The notes beneath the pieces are model-generated. The model was not told where the DNA came from and ran no database searches. It was given only the letters and a program-made list of their open reading frames with translations. From the NCBI RefSeq assembly GCF_018492665.1, contig NZ_JAFVME010000008.1:1-64000 (forward strand): a stretch of 64,000 nt of DNA, in the 5' to 3' direction. A program made the translations under genes and the position numbers. Source of the DNA: Pedobacter sp. B4-66. Lineage in GTDB: Bacteria > Bacteroidota > Bacteroidia > Sphingobacteriales > Sphingobacteriaceae. Positions 37,001-45,050 of the stretch are shown here, piece by piece. Each line of letters begins with the position of its first letter. The stretch's first letter is position 1.

Positions 37001-37061
37001 TTATTAAGCTTGTACGCATAATTATTTTCATAAGGCGGTTAGCCTCATTAATTTTTTTCAT
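34005..37061 (-). CDS. TonB-dependent receptor with STN and carboxypeptidase-regulatory domains
   Basis: The 1018-residue protein has a signal peptide and an STN secretin/TonB short N-terminal domain (about 45-115, ISINMRNVAFADLLKEIEKK and VTVHDETKTA). A CarboxypepD_reg domain follows (VGYVKDKVSNQTLPYATVIL), then a plug with ERFPDATVGEAMQRVPGIAM and NIIIRGLDQSMGSITLNGNR. A beta barrel ends in NAGFKYNPF. The STN domain normally signals to a FecR anti-sigma factor when ligand binds, and a FecR and ECF sigma gene lie immediately upstream. Its stop overlaps the phosphatase start. Import of a phosphorylated compound is inferred from context; the substrate is unproven. Confidence 0.93.
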   Translation of the reverse strand: MKKINEANRLMKIIMRTSLIISVISLISIQLVAASAVRGQSGLDKRISINMRNVAFADLLKEIEKKTGVSFVYTNKETVETKVTVHDETKTARTILIPLLQKNNLRLIEDGTMVVLKKAELQVRAAKPGAAVGYVKDKVSNQTLPYATVILKETNQKYVTDANGYFVINNLKPGKATLLVNYIGYVATSFTVDIQDGETAKLELKLESQSNDMKGISVTGIRRGEAIALSNMRNADNIKYVLSQEQIERFPDATVGEAMQRVPGIAMDYSYGLPRNIIIRGLDQSMGSITLNGNRLPSTQTNSRDIDLNGILSSTVEAIEVNKTLTPDMDADGTSGSVNIISKTPKSGTQQMQVKGSFGNNFLLGKQNFDGSFDFGRRDNKWAYLVGVNYSNTYRGEDRVQKDYDMYEIAGVEKMKLSNLELEGSDLHRENLGLQAELSYFPTEKIQIYARTSYNKFYELQTRGTKSYNIGEYTDENTATGISIGASGSPRDYHRDLLSFSVGTKANINNWKLDLDLTYASGLYDQPIYYDGYFTYGGLNAGIDISDPRAPQFNFTNGDVNNAANYTTSSYVNRHQIAHDKDGQGSFNVQRTFNLSQKNKLMFKFGGRYRYKEDDHTRDYFQYMLKTGKVSMDNFLSDYSRKDYFNGKYNLSGAIANGYLMEDYYQKNLSLFESDETYIRQNTDPDSYSGKETMGAGYVMGKLTLDKLDIITGLRYERTGFDYRGNIVSFDNQGKYVSTNKVNTKSAFDGFFPSLNLKYAIDQRTNVRAAVTRSLSRPGYYDLVPWQEVEPRRKRMKMGNPDLDQATSTNVDFLFEHYLKSLGLLSGGIFYKNIENYIYESIYTQQGGQFDKYQVTQTVNGANAHVYGYEIAWQQQLTFLPGFLNGLGIYGNFTQIQSKFKVPGIVSERTVRLPSMRPKVGNASLSYEKYGFSGRISLNFYDTFISELAEEQANDLMEKGRMQLDFSASQRINKKFTVFMGISNINNAQTILDYGDGRPNDHKYFSTWANAGFKYNPF

Positions 37062-37105
37062 AAATTTGAGTTGTTTAAATTTTCACGATTTAAATAATAA
37101 AATGA

Positions 37106-37168
37106 TAGTCAACGGTTCGCCGCCGTTTGACTAAGAATTAAGGCCGTCCCTGGGCAAACAGGAACGGC
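37106..37168 (-). promoter_or_regulatory. two tandem hairpins between fecR and the receptor gene
   Basis: Hairpin one lies at 37143-37168 (arms GCCGTCC and GGAACGGC around a 10-12-nt loop) just after the fecR stop. Hairpin two lies at 37106-37133 (arms TAGTCAACGG and CCGTTTGACTA, one bulge) 45 nt upstream of the receptor ATG. They could stop, process or stabilise the transcript so that the receptor is made in a different amount from FecR. Confidence 0.5.
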
Positions 37169-37172
37169 TTTT

Positions 37173-38195
37173 TTATTTGGTACTATTGCATGGTGCTCCT
37201 CCTTCTATGTAAATGGTTTGTCCAACAAATTTTGATTGTATGTTCATAGAGAGATTTAATGTTTTCAGAACTTCATGTATAGATTTGTTTCTGAATCTTG
37301 CAGTTAGCTTGCAATCAGTATAGTTAATCTTTCCTGTCTTGATCTTCAGGTTATACTTTCGTGCTAAAGTTTCAAAAACTTCATTGAATGGCGTTTGTTC
37401 AAAGATCAGTTCGCCCGACACCCAGGAATCGACATCGCTTTTGCTCATGCTGGCCTTTTCAGTCTTGGCCTTTTTCCTATCGTAGGTTAACTTTTCACTT
37501 GGCAATAGGAACACTGCTTTTTTATTTTCAGCTGTGGTTACCCCCACTTTACCTGAATTAACCGCAACTACCATTAATTGTTCACTATCATAAGCCCGTA
37601 CATTGAAACTGGTTCCGTAAACCGTAGTATTCATTTCGGCGCTGCTCACCACAAAAGGATGCGACGCATCATGAGTAACTTCAAAATATGCCTCTCCGGT
37701 CAACTTCACCAGGCGCTGATGATCATTTTTGAAGTCATCCTTATAGCTAATTTCACTTCCCGAATTCAGCCATACAGTGGTACTGTCTGGTAATAAAACC
37801 TTGATGATCTTACCGGCTCCTGCACTTTTCAGTACCCACTTTTCGGGCTGAGTTTGTGCCGAGCGATAATAAAATAGCCCTGTCAGTAAGAAGATACCGG
37901 TCATGGCTGCGGCCAAACCATACTTCCACCAGAGGCCGGCTTTATTTGTTTGGGCAAGCTCTAGCACCTGACTTGTTTCGGAAATTTGCGCTCTTACAGA
38001 CTCAAAATCTAACGGTTGTTGTACAGGTAGCTTTTCCGACAGTGTCCAGAGCTCCTGTATCCTTAAATATTCTTCTTGGTGTACTGCATCTTCGGCAAGC
38101 CAGGTATCCAGCATGGCCGCTGAATCTGCTGTTTCTTCAGCAGACAAGCGTTTGGTGATGCAATCCCATAATTTATTATCCATAACTATCCTCAT
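37173..38195 (-). CDS. FecR-family anti-sigma factor
   Basis: This 340-residue protein has a cytoplasmic N-terminus (LWDCITKRLSAEETADSAAM), one transmembrane helix (about 90-110, YGLAAAMTGIFLLTGLFYY) and a periplasmic FecR domain. Recognisable blocks are LLPDSTTVWLNSGSEISYKD, RLVKLTGEAYFEVTHDASHP and FNVRAYDSEQLMVVAVNSGK. A C-terminal DUF4974-like segment (FEQTPFNEVFETLARKYNLK) follows. FecR transmits ligand status from the STN domain of the outer-membrane receptor to the ECF sigma factor. A second ATG is four codons in (MDNKLWDC) and may be the true start. It lies 48 bp downstream of the sigma factor gene and precedes the receptor. Confidence 0.93.
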   Translation of the reverse strand: MRIVMDNKLWDCITKRLSAEETADSAAMLDTWLAEDAVHQEEYLRIQELWTLSEKLPVQQPLDFESVRAQISETSQVLELAQTNKAGLWWKYGLAAAMTGIFLLTGLFYYRSAQTQPEKWVLKSAGAGKIIKVLLPDSTTVWLNSGSEISYKDDFKNDHQRLVKLTGEAYFEVTHDASHPFVVSSAEMNTTVYGTSFNVRAYDSEQLMVVAVNSGKVGVTTAENKKAVFLLPSEKLTYDRKKAKTEKASMSKSDVDSWVSGELIFEQTPFNEVFETLARKYNLKIKTGKINYTDCKLTARFRNKSIHEVLKTLNLSMNIQSKFVGQTIYIEGGAPCNSTK

Positions 38196-38243
38196 TCAAC
38201 AGTAAAGACAATTGTGCGCACAAAAAATACGGGCTGGGATCAG

Positions 38244-38771
38244 TTAAGCTTCTGTTAACTTTCTATGAATTAAATGTTGGGACTGACCATAGATAAACTG
38301 CATACTTTTCGAAAGATGGTCTTCCACAGTTCTAACAGAGATCTGGAGTAAGTCTGCAATCTCCGCATAGCTAAAGCCTTCTATTCTGTGCATTTTAAAA
38401 ACCAATTGCCTCCGTTCAGGAAGTTTGTTAATGAGAAAATGCAGAAAATCCAGTTGCTCGGATTCATTCGTAATTTCATCGCCAAAGGAAAGATCAGAAA
38501 TTGCAGTCAGGTCCTCCTGCTCAAGTAAAGTCAAGGATTTGTTCTTATGTTGTTTCAGGTAATTGATGGCGGAATTTTTTATTGCTCTAAACAAATAGCC
38601 CTTAAGGTTATCAGGCTTTGTTTTGTTAAACCAGAACTGTACAAATAGATCATTCACCAAACTGGCTGCAGCTTCTTCATCTTTTACAAAATAAAAGGCA
38701 TATTGATGCAGCATGCCACTCCAGCGTTTATAGAGCAACTCAAAATTAACAAGCTCTTTATTTGACCCCAT
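38244..38771 (-). CDS. ECF RNA polymerase sigma factor (FecI-like)
   Basis: The product from ATG 38771 is 175 residues. Region 2 (LYKRWSGMLHQYAFYFVKDE to FVQFWFNKTKP) is followed by LKGYLFRAIKNSAINYL. Region 4 contains LPERRQLVFKMHRIEGFSYA and a helix-turn-helix EIADLLQISVRTVEDHLSK. The frame extends another 56 codons into the PiT 3' end, but these are not sigma-like and the internal start is preferred. It directs transcription of the fecR-receptor-phosphatase genes when released by FecR. It lies 62 bp after the PiT stop, so cotranscription is possible. Confidence 0.92.
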   Translation of the reverse strand: MGSNKELVNFELLYKRWSGMLHQYAFYFVKDEEAAASLVNDLFVQFWFNKTKPDNLKGYLFRAIKNSAINYLKQHKNKSLTLLEQEDLTAISDLSFGDEITNESEQLDFLHFLINKLPERRQLVFKMHRIEGFSYAEIADLLQISVRTVEDHLSKSMQFIYGQSQHLIHRKLTEA

Positions 38772-38833
38772 GATATTAACTCCAAAACTCGACAAGGGAT
38801 ATAAATAAGATATTAAGGATGTATTACGTTTTG

Positions 38834-39823
38834 CTAAAAAACTGTCCATGTTAAAATGTAGTGTATCAATGTAGCCAGTAATCCAGTCGCAGGAATGGTA
38901 AGTATCCAGGCGTAGACTATGGGGATAGTTACCCCCCAACGCACAGCGGAAATCCTTCTTATAGCCCCGACTCCTATAATGGCTCCGGTAATTGTGTGCG
39001 TGGTGCTAACCGGAATACCTAAGATGCTTGTAGAAAAAAGCGTGATTGCTCCTGAAGTTTCGGCGCTGAACCCTTCAAATGGTTTCAGATGCGTTATTTT
39101 AGATCCCATTGTTTTAACAATACGCCAGCCTCCGAGCAATGTACCTAGTCCCATTGCGGTGTGGCAGGAAATGACGACCCAAAATGGTATTGTGGCAGTT
39201 TTATCTAACTCTCCGGATGCAATTAAAGCTACAGCGATGATACCCATTATTTTTTGTGCATCATTTGCACCATGTCCAATACTAAAGGCAGCTGCAGAAA
39301 GCAACTGAAGTTTCTTGAAATGCTTGCTTACCTTCCCGCGATTAGCATTTCTACAAATCCAGGTCACCACAACGGATATCACTATAGAAACCAACATGCC
39401 GATTAAAGGGGCTAAAAAAATAAACAAGATAATTTTTAAAACTGCCGAATACATCACCGCGCTAAAACCTGCGCTGGCAATAGCTGCCCCTACGAAACCG
39501 CCAATTAAGGTGTGCGATGAACTTGAAGGAAGTCCAAAAAACCAGGTCAGCAGATTCCATATAATAGCTGCCAGCAATCCCGCTATCAATACCTGCATCG
39601 TTACAATTTCGGGATGAACAATATCCTTAGCGATTGTATTTGCAACATTAAGTTTGAAAATCAAATATGAAATGAAATTGAAAAAGGCAGCCCATAATAC
39701 TGCTAATCGAGGAGATAAAACCCTTGTTCCGACAATTGTAGCTATAGAATTAGCCGCATCGTGAAAGCCGTTGATGACATCAAATAATAAAGCTAATCCA
39801 ATAACTATAATAAGTATGGTCAT
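38834..39823 (-). CDS. pit: PiT-family inorganic phosphate transporter
   Basis: This 329-residue integral membrane protein carries both PiT signature repeats. The N-terminal repeat is FDVINGFHDAANSIATIVGTRV, with GLPSSSSHTLIGGFVGA further on. The C-terminal counterpart includes SIGHGANDAQKIMGI and GIPVSTTHTITGAIIGVG. PiT transporters carry phosphate (with H+ or Na+ and divalent cations) across the inner membrane. About 10 hydrophobic segments are seen. It is upstream of the ECF sigma/FecR/receptor/phosphatase genes on the same strand, completing a route from outer-membrane scavenging to cytoplasmic import. No PhoU-like gene is present. Confidence 0.95.
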   Translation of the reverse strand: MTILIIVIGLALLFDVINGFHDAANSIATIVGTRVLSPRLAVLWAAFFNFISYLIFKLNVANTIAKDIVHPEIVTMQVLIAGLLAAIIWNLLTWFFGLPSSSSHTLIGGFVGAAIASAGFSAVMYSAVLKIILFIFLAPLIGMLVSIVISVVVTWICRNANRGKVSKHFKKLQLLSAAAFSIGHGANDAQKIMGIIAVALIASGELDKTATIPFWVVISCHTAMGLGTLLGGWRIVKTMGSKITHLKPFEGFSAETSGAITLFSTSILGIPVSTTHTITGAIIGVGAIRRISAVRWGVTIPIVYAWILTIPATGLLATLIHYILTWTVF

Positions 39824-39964
39824 ACCTTCCCTCCTTTCTAGTATGCAATTCGGATAGTATAGTTTTTGGTTCTATTGTAAAGTTAACAACTCTATATTAA
39901 CTTAAAATTACGAAATAAAGTACGGAACAAAAAACCTAATAACCTGACTACTAATTGGTTTATT

Positions 39965-40378
39965 TTAAAATAATGCTCTACCACTATTTATAATGCTAGC
40001 CACTTTTAGTTTATACGTTTTTGGGGTATCAACTGAACAGCCAGAAGTAGAAGTAGCGACGCTCGTTATATTAAAATCAAAACCTACCTTTTCGCCAACT
40101 ACTTTTAAGGACTCAGAGAGACCAGTTGCTTTTACTACATTGATATACTTAACTCCATTAAGCGTAAGGGTATCACCATATTGCTTGATTGGTGAAGGAG
40201 AGGATACAATTTCAATTAGCCAATAATCTTTTGAAAGATCCTCATTACAGTTCTCCCTTCCAATCACATAACCACTGGCCATCTTGTAGGGAGGTTTAAA
40301 TGGATACTTATTATTACAGCTTGACATCGCAAAATAAACGACAACTAAAAGAACCAATATTGAGTGTATTTTATTCAA
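39965..40378 (-). CDS. hypothetical lipoprotein
   Basis: This 137-residue protein has a lipoprotein signal with lipobox FAMSSCNNK. The mature domain is small and beta-rich with three cysteines (ENCNEDL, SGCSVDTP), with no recognised family. It lies upstream of PiT on the same strand, 141 bp from its start. A role in the phosphate locus is not indicated by sequence. Confidence 0.65.
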   Translation of the reverse strand: MNKIHSILVLLVVVYFAMSSCNNKYPFKPPYKMASGYVIGRENCNEDLSKDYWLIEIVSSPSPIKQYGDTLTLNGVKYINVVKATGLSESLKVVGEKVGFDFNITSVATSTSGCSVDTPKTYKLKVASIINSGRALF

Positions 40379-40631
40379 TGGATATAATTTAAGAGGTTAA
40401 TTACCTAAAGGTACCTAAGACATGTTACATTTAAACCCATCCAATATTAACTTTAAATTAAATCTCAAAAAGGCGGGCAAATTAAAATAACAAGGCAGGG
40501 TGTTGAATTCCCCTAGTCTTTTCTCTTCCCCCATAGCAGAAAAATCAATAACAATATTGAAAAAATAATGATCAGTATGCCAAGCACCACATTCCTTTCC
40601 ATAACCACATTTATCTCTATAAAAATACCTC

Positions 40632-41702
40632 TTATCTAAATAACAACAGCGGTAAATGACTGTGATAGGCCAGCTTATCAGTCATATTGTGATGAAAAAT
40701 ATGTTCAAAAAATCCGTATTCCTTTGGTACTGCGACCAGCAATTCTGCCCGTTGATGCCCAGCAAATTCCATGATTCCTTCAGCCTTATTTTCATGGTGA
40801 GTATAATGGATTTCCACTTGTTCATCATCCCAAAGCCGATGTAGGTCGCTCATCTCTTTGATGGCACCTGGAGGTAAATGAGCACGGTCGTGCTCCACAT
40901 TTAAAATGAGTAAATTTGCAGCCAAAGCATGTACAAATGACTTAATGGCAAAGGCAGGTGTAGATTTGGAAACCTGCTTTAAATCGCAGGCAAAAACTAC
41001 CGTTTTTATGGGTTGAAAGGTGGCCGCAGCTGGAACAATCAGTAATGGAGCATGGCAAGCTTTGGCCAAATTCATCGCATTACTGCCTACAAGAGCTTTT
41101 TCCAGACCACTTTTTCCGGATATGCCAGTAACAACAAGCCCGATATTTTCCTCATCAACTTGCGTATTTACAGCCTCAATTAGGTTTCTGTCGTCAGTTC
41201 GAAGGTCAATTTTTGTAGCTTCAGGCAACCGGTCCTCCAGCTCATTTTTAAGTTCATTTAGTTTTTCATTGCTTAACTTTGCAGATACATTAAGGGCCCC
41301 TGTAAGTGGTGTAAATGCTACAGGAGGTATTACAAATGATTCATAAGAATGGTAAAGGATCAGCTTCCTTGTCTTCAACTGATGAGCCAGTCCAACAGCG
41401 TAATTTGCGGCATTCGAGGCCTCCTCAGAAAAATCAGTGAGTACGAGCATCTGCTGTACTCCATGTATTTCATTCAATTGAACTTCTATCGCATCTTCCA
41501 ACTCCTGAAAATCACTGTTGGAGAAATTCCTGGAACCACGTTGAGCAACTGTCCATTCTCCTTTCTGAGAGCGCGAAAGTAAAATAGGGTCCGGCTCATC
41601 TCTTAGCATTTCTACTTTAAATTTTTGATGGTGATCGTATTCAGTAACGCTGGCGCTCAATTCCAGACTCCCTGCCCTGAATTCTACAGAAAATGTTTCC
41701 AT
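40632..41702 (-). CDS. tandem universal stress protein with N-terminal extension
   Basis: The 356-residue protein has two UspA-like domains. Domain 1 (about 83-225) begins QQMLVLTDFSEEASNAANYA and carries the ATP-binding pattern GISGKSGLEKALVGSNAMNL. Domain 2 (about 230-356) begins IKTVVFACDL and ends LAYHSHLPLLLF but lacks the glycine motif, so it may not bind nucleotide. The first 80 residues (FSVEFRAGSLELSASVTEYD to FQELEDAIEVQLNEI) form a separate beta-rich module not usual in Usp proteins. It is divergent from the S41 peptidase gene. Stress or adaptation function is inferred from the family. Confidence 0.88.
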   Translation of the reverse strand: METFSVEFRAGSLELSASVTEYDHHQKFKVEMLRDEPDPILLSRSQKGEWTVAQRGSRNFSNSDFQELEDAIEVQLNEIHGVQQMLVLTDFSEEASNAANYAVGLAHQLKTRKLILYHSYESFVIPPVAFTPLTGALNVSAKLSNEKLNELKNELEDRLPEATKIDLRTDDRNLIEAVNTQVDEENIGLVVTGISGKSGLEKALVGSNAMNLAKACHAPLLIVPAAATFQPIKTVVFACDLKQVSKSTPAFAIKSFVHALAANLLILNVEHDRAHLPPGAIKEMSDLHRLWDDEQVEIHYTHHENKAEGIMEFAGHQRAELLVAVPKEYGFFEHIFHHNMTDKLAYHSHLPLLLFR

Positions 41703-41806
41703 GACACTTCGGCTTTAAAGATAATTCCAAGCGCTTCATCAGATGACATAATGTATAACAATTCAGCCTGCGTTTGGTTCAGAAATTTTTATTTATTTTT
41801 AGATGC

Positions 41807-41826
41807 AACATTCCTAAAAGAATGTT
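41807..41826. promoter_or_regulatory. short dyad between divergent genes
   Basis: Perfect arms AACATTC (41807-41813) and GAATGTT (41820-41826) with a 6-nt loop lie in the 181-bp divergent region, followed by a T-rich tract. It could be an operator or a small hairpin. Confidence 0.3.
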
Positions 41827-41883
41827 TGTCTTTTTCATTGTAAAAAGTCATTTACTTAATTCGTAACGCGCGATTAACTCAAC

Positions 41884-43080
41884 ATGAAAAAAACGATAAT
41901 TCTTATTCTATTTGCACTGATCAGCAGTACCTCCTTTTCACAAATATTATCAAAAGCCGATTTTATAGAAGATTTAGAATTTCTAAAAAAAACTTTACCT
42001 ATAAAACATACCAATCTTTTTGCCAAAATAGATAGTAGTCAATTTGAAAATAAAGTAGACCAGGTATCCATGAGGTCCAACGGATTTGACCAAAATCGCT
42101 TTATTGTTGAACTCTTCAAACTGACAAAATCCATTGGTGATGAGCACACTTTTATAGAAGTAGATTTTACCAAAATTTTACCCATCCAATTCGAGCTTTT
42201 TAAGGAAGGTTTATTCATTGTCGGCATCGATTCTGCAAATGCTTCGGTATTGAACAGTAAATTGGAAAGCATAAACGGACATCCGGTTAGCGAAGTGCTC
42301 ACTCGTTTTAAGGAAATCATTCAATATGAAAATCCTTCGTATTTCGATGATCGCCTTTTGCAACATCTTAACAATCCAGTATTATTAAATGGTTTAGAAC
42401 TGATCGATAGCGATTCGATTGCAACATTTACATTGAGCAATAGCAATGGCCAGACACAAAAGATTAGCCTTAAACCAGTGGCTGGAAAAGATGTAGCTAA
42501 GCTGAACCTGACAAGATCGGGAAAAAGCCTGCTCTCGCACAAAAAGAGCAGCAATTATTGGTTCGACTATGATGCGGATAAAAAAATCCTTTATTTCAAC
42601 TATAGCGAATGCAGAGAGCACCAACAATATTCCTTTGCAAAATTCAGTGAAGAACTTTTCCCTATCATCGACGAACAAAAAGCCGAAAAAATCATACTCG
42701 ACCTACGCTACAACGGTGGAGGAAATTCGGCCATTCTGAATCCTTTTATTGAAAAGATTTCTGCCAGTTATTTAAATAAGAAAGGAAAATTCTTTGTTCT
42801 GATAGGCAAAAAAACCTTCTCATCAGCAGTAATGAATGCAGTTGAACTGAAAAGAAACTCAAATGCCATCTTCATTGGTGAGGCGACTAGTGGCAACATC
42901 AACCATTATGGTGAGGTAAGAGGTTTTAGTCTTCCTAAATCTAAAATAGTTGTTGCGTATTCTACCAGATATTGGGAGCGCTGGAAAGGGAAGAAAGGTC
43001 CCCTAAAGCCGGATATCAATATGAAGTATTCGATCAAAAACTATATAGATGGAAAAGACGAAGCGTTGATGAAAATTTAA
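41884..43080 (+). CDS. S41 family peptidase
   Basis: This 398-residue exported protease has a signal ending near TSFSQ. The S41 core shows a strand DLRYNGGGNSA and the nucleophile region LIGKKTFSSAVMNAVELKR (Ser in TFSSA), followed by IFIGEATSG. There is no clear PDZ domain; the N-terminal 150 residues are helical. These secreted or periplasmic serine peptidases cut hydrophobic C-termini or small peptides. Its 3' end overlaps the convergent LysE gene by 4 bp. It is one of three S41 genes in the window. The physiological substrate is unknown. Confidence 0.88.
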   Translation: MKKTIILILFALISSTSFSQILSKADFIEDLEFLKKTLPIKHTNLFAKIDSSQFENKVDQVSMRSNGFDQNRFIVELFKLTKSIGDEHTFIEVDFTKILPIQFELFKEGLFIVGIDSANASVLNSKLESINGHPVSEVLTRFKEIIQYENPSYFDDRLLQHLNNPVLLNGLELIDSDSIATFTLSNSNGQTQKISLKPVAGKDVAKLNLTRSGKSLLSHKKSSNYWFDYDADKKILYFNYSECREHQQYSFAKFSEELFPIIDEQKAEKIILDLRYNGGGNSAILNPFIEKISASYLNKKGKFFVLIGKKTFSSAVMNAVELKRNSNAIFIGEATSGNINHYGEVRGFSLPKSKIVVAYSTRYWERWKGKKGPLKPDINMKYSIKNYIDGKDEALMKI

Positions 43081-43703
43081 TCACTGAGAATGACACTTAT
43101 ACCCAAACCAGCAAGTATCCCTGCGGTAACTTTATCGATACTACTTTTTGCTTTAAGATAAATCGTTCTTGGGATAGGATGAGAAAGAACAAGACTTACA
43201 AAAGTATACCAGCAAGTCTCCAATAAAAAAATACAGGTTAATAAGACTGCAGCATCCTGAAAAGTATAGTTTTTAGGCATCAATGATGCAAATATACTGG
43301 TATAAACTATCGCTGTCTTTGGGTTGCTCAACTGCGTGAGCAATCCGGTGTAAAATGACCCTAGCAGTTGTTGCCTGTTTTCTCCGGCAATGTGTTGTCC
43401 CATAGTAAAAGCAAAGTCGTTTCTGGATAGCCAGGTCTTCCAGGCCATATAACACAAATAACATCCCCCGATAATTTTTAAAGCAGAATAAAGAAGGGGA
43501 ATGGCACTGAACAGCAACTGTAATCCTCCAAGAGAAAGACCTGCGAAAATTACAGCACCTGTTCCCATTCCAAAGGAGGCAAAAATGCCATCCTTCCTTG
43601 TTTTACCCAAGGCTGTTTTGGCAATCATGATAAAACTGGGTCCAGGGCTGACAGTTCCTAGCGCCAGAGACCCAATTATGATTGCAAAAGATAATATTTC
43701 CAT
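43077..43703 (-). CDS. LysE/RhtB family amino-acid exporter
   Basis: This 208-residue inner-membrane protein starts best at ATG 43703 (MEILSF); a TTG gives five more residues. It has six hydrophobic segments and the family N-terminus LALGTVSPGPSFIMIAKTAL, followed by GMGTGAVIFAGLSLGG and YLCYMAWKTW. The central QLSNPKTAIVYTSIF block is typical. LysE-type translocators export amino acids or related metabolites by proton antiport. It is a stand-alone gene 4 bp overlapping the S41 peptidase 3' end. Substrate cannot be read from sequence. Confidence 0.92.
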   Translation of the reverse strand: MEILSFAIIIGSLALGTVSPGPSFIMIAKTALGKTRKDGIFASFGMGTGAVIFAGLSLGGLQLLFSAIPLLYSALKIIGGCYLCYMAWKTWLSRNDFAFTMGQHIAGENRQQLLGSFYTGLLTQLSNPKTAIVYTSIFASLMPKNYTFQDAAVLLTCIFLLETCWYTFVSLVLSHPIPRTIYLKAKSSIDKVTAGILAGLGISVILSD

Positions 43704-43811
43704 ATTTATATGAGCCAATTATTTTGGCCAGGCATGCAAATTAGGTCTTTACAGTAAATCGGAGTGTTCCAAAGACACCAATTTCGCAAACCGAATAAGA
43801 TGCAACTGATT

Positions 43812-44897
43812 TTAAGATTTTAGATGATCAAAGTATGCCGTCGTTTCTTCCAAAATTGATTTCATCAAATCAGCTGCCTTCGTATATTTCAGTACAGGCG
43901 CGATCTGACCACCCCAAAACAATATCATATCCCATTTTTCTTGTTCAATAGCTGTTTTCCTTAAATGTGACATAAATTGCGTCTGCAGAGGGAACGGGAG
44001 AAATCCATTTTCCTGGTGAATTAAATCATGTGCAATGCGGCTGCTTATTCCTCTGCCAAGCCGGCCGGTAAATGCCCGAGTTAAGGTCGTATATTTTGCT
44101 GCATCAGAAAAGAGCATTTGCTTATGAATGGCAGTAGCATTAGATTCCTCGGTGGCTAGGAAAGCAGTGCCAATTTGTGCTGCATCTGCCCCAAGAGCCA
44201 GTGCGGCAGCAACGCCTTTTCCATTAGCGATCCCACCTGCGGCAATCACAGGTGTCTTTATCTTCTCTTTAATCAATTGGAGCAATACAAATGTCCCGAT
44301 TGTAGAGCTTTCCGCTGAGGCCAGGAACGATGGACGATGTCCTCCTGCCTCAAAGCCGGATGCGATAATCATGTCTGCTCCTGCAGCTTCCAAAGTAATG
44401 GCTTCATCTAATGTCGTAGCTGCCCCAATGGTTACTATACCAAGTTTACGGCATTGCTCCAGGATATCCGCTTCCGGAGCTCCAAACATAAAACTAAATA
44501 CTGGTGGGCGCTGATGCAAAATCACTTCGACCTGATTTTCGAACCGGCTTTTGAACGGTGCCGGTTTTTCCGGGGGCGCTATTCCTAACTCCTCGAAATA
44601 AGGTTTAAACAATTGCTGAGCGCGATTAAACTGCTCATCGGAAACCGAACCACCTAACGCATCGGAATCCGAGACCCATAGGTTCATATTATAAGGCTTA
44701 TTTGTAGCCAATTTGATCTGCTTATCTATCGCGATAATCTCCTCAGGATTTAAATTATAGGCCCCGTAGCCCCCAAGACCTCCCAGGTTTGATACTGTTG
44801 CTACCAACTCAACAGATGACAGGTTGCCACCAAATGGTCCTTGCAAAATCGGATATCGAATATCTAATATTTTGGATGCTTTTGTTTGATACCACAT
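43812..44897 (-). CDS. nitronate monooxygenase (2-nitropropane dioxygenase family)
   Basis: The 361-residue flavoprotein shows the FMN-binding TIM-barrel family motifs. These are the N-terminal ILQGPFGGNLSSVELVATVS and GGLGGYGAYNL, the active-site region IIASGFEAGGHRPSF with the conserved catalytic His, PVIAAGGIANGKGVAAALAL and GADAAQIGTAFLATEES. It oxidises alkyl nitronates such as propionate-3-nitronate with FMN and oxygen. The start ATG 44897 is 12 bp downstream of a 22-codon YceI-like fragment. It sits downstream of the Crp/Fnr gene on the same strand. Confidence 0.92.
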   Translation of the reverse strand: MWYQTKASKILDIRYPILQGPFGGNLSSVELVATVSNLGGLGGYGAYNLNPEEIIAIDKQIKLATNKPYNMNLWVSDSDALGGSVSDEQFNRAQQLFKPYFEELGIAPPEKPAPFKSRFENQVEVILHQRPPVFSFMFGAPEADILEQCRKLGIVTIGAATTLDEAITLEAAGADMIIASGFEAGGHRPSFLASAESSTIGTFVLLQLIKEKIKTPVIAAGGIANGKGVAAALALGADAAQIGTAFLATEESNATAIHKQMLFSDAAKYTTLTRAFTGRLGRGISSRIAHDLIHQENGFLPFPLQTQFMSHLRKTAIEQEKWDMILFWGGQIAPVLKYTKAADLMKSILEETTAYFDHLKS

Positions 44898-44909
44898 AAA
44901 TTTAACTTA

Positions 44910-44978
44910 TCAATTTATTTTACCTACCCAATCAATATTGCTCTTTACAGTATCAATAATGAATTTTTGATTTTCCAT
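44910..44978 (-). pseudogene. truncated YceI-like N-terminus
   Basis: A 22-codon frame (ATG 44978 to TGA 44910) encodes KFIIDTVKSNIDWVGK, the recognisable opening of a YceI-like lipocalin protein, and stops at once. The nitronate monooxygenase starts 12 bp after. This suggests a deletion that removed the rest of yceI and joined its promoter and start region to the monooxygenase gene. It may now serve as a leader peptide. Confidence 0.45.
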
Positions 44979-45050
44979 GTGATTTGCTTTTTAATTACAC
45001 CACAAAGTACGGGAGAAAAATCGGTCGGTTAAGGTGACCTACATCACATC

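Noticed and set aside
38772-38939. 56-codon N-terminal extension of the ECF sigma factor
   Set aside because: It overlaps the PiT 3' end and lacks sigma-factor features; the ATG at 38771 gives a normal-length protein.
40513-40603. Small hydrophobic peptide on the minus strand (ERNVVLGILIII)
   Set aside because: The best-looking continuation needs a one-base shift in an A-run, and the frame as given turns into unconvincing sequence.
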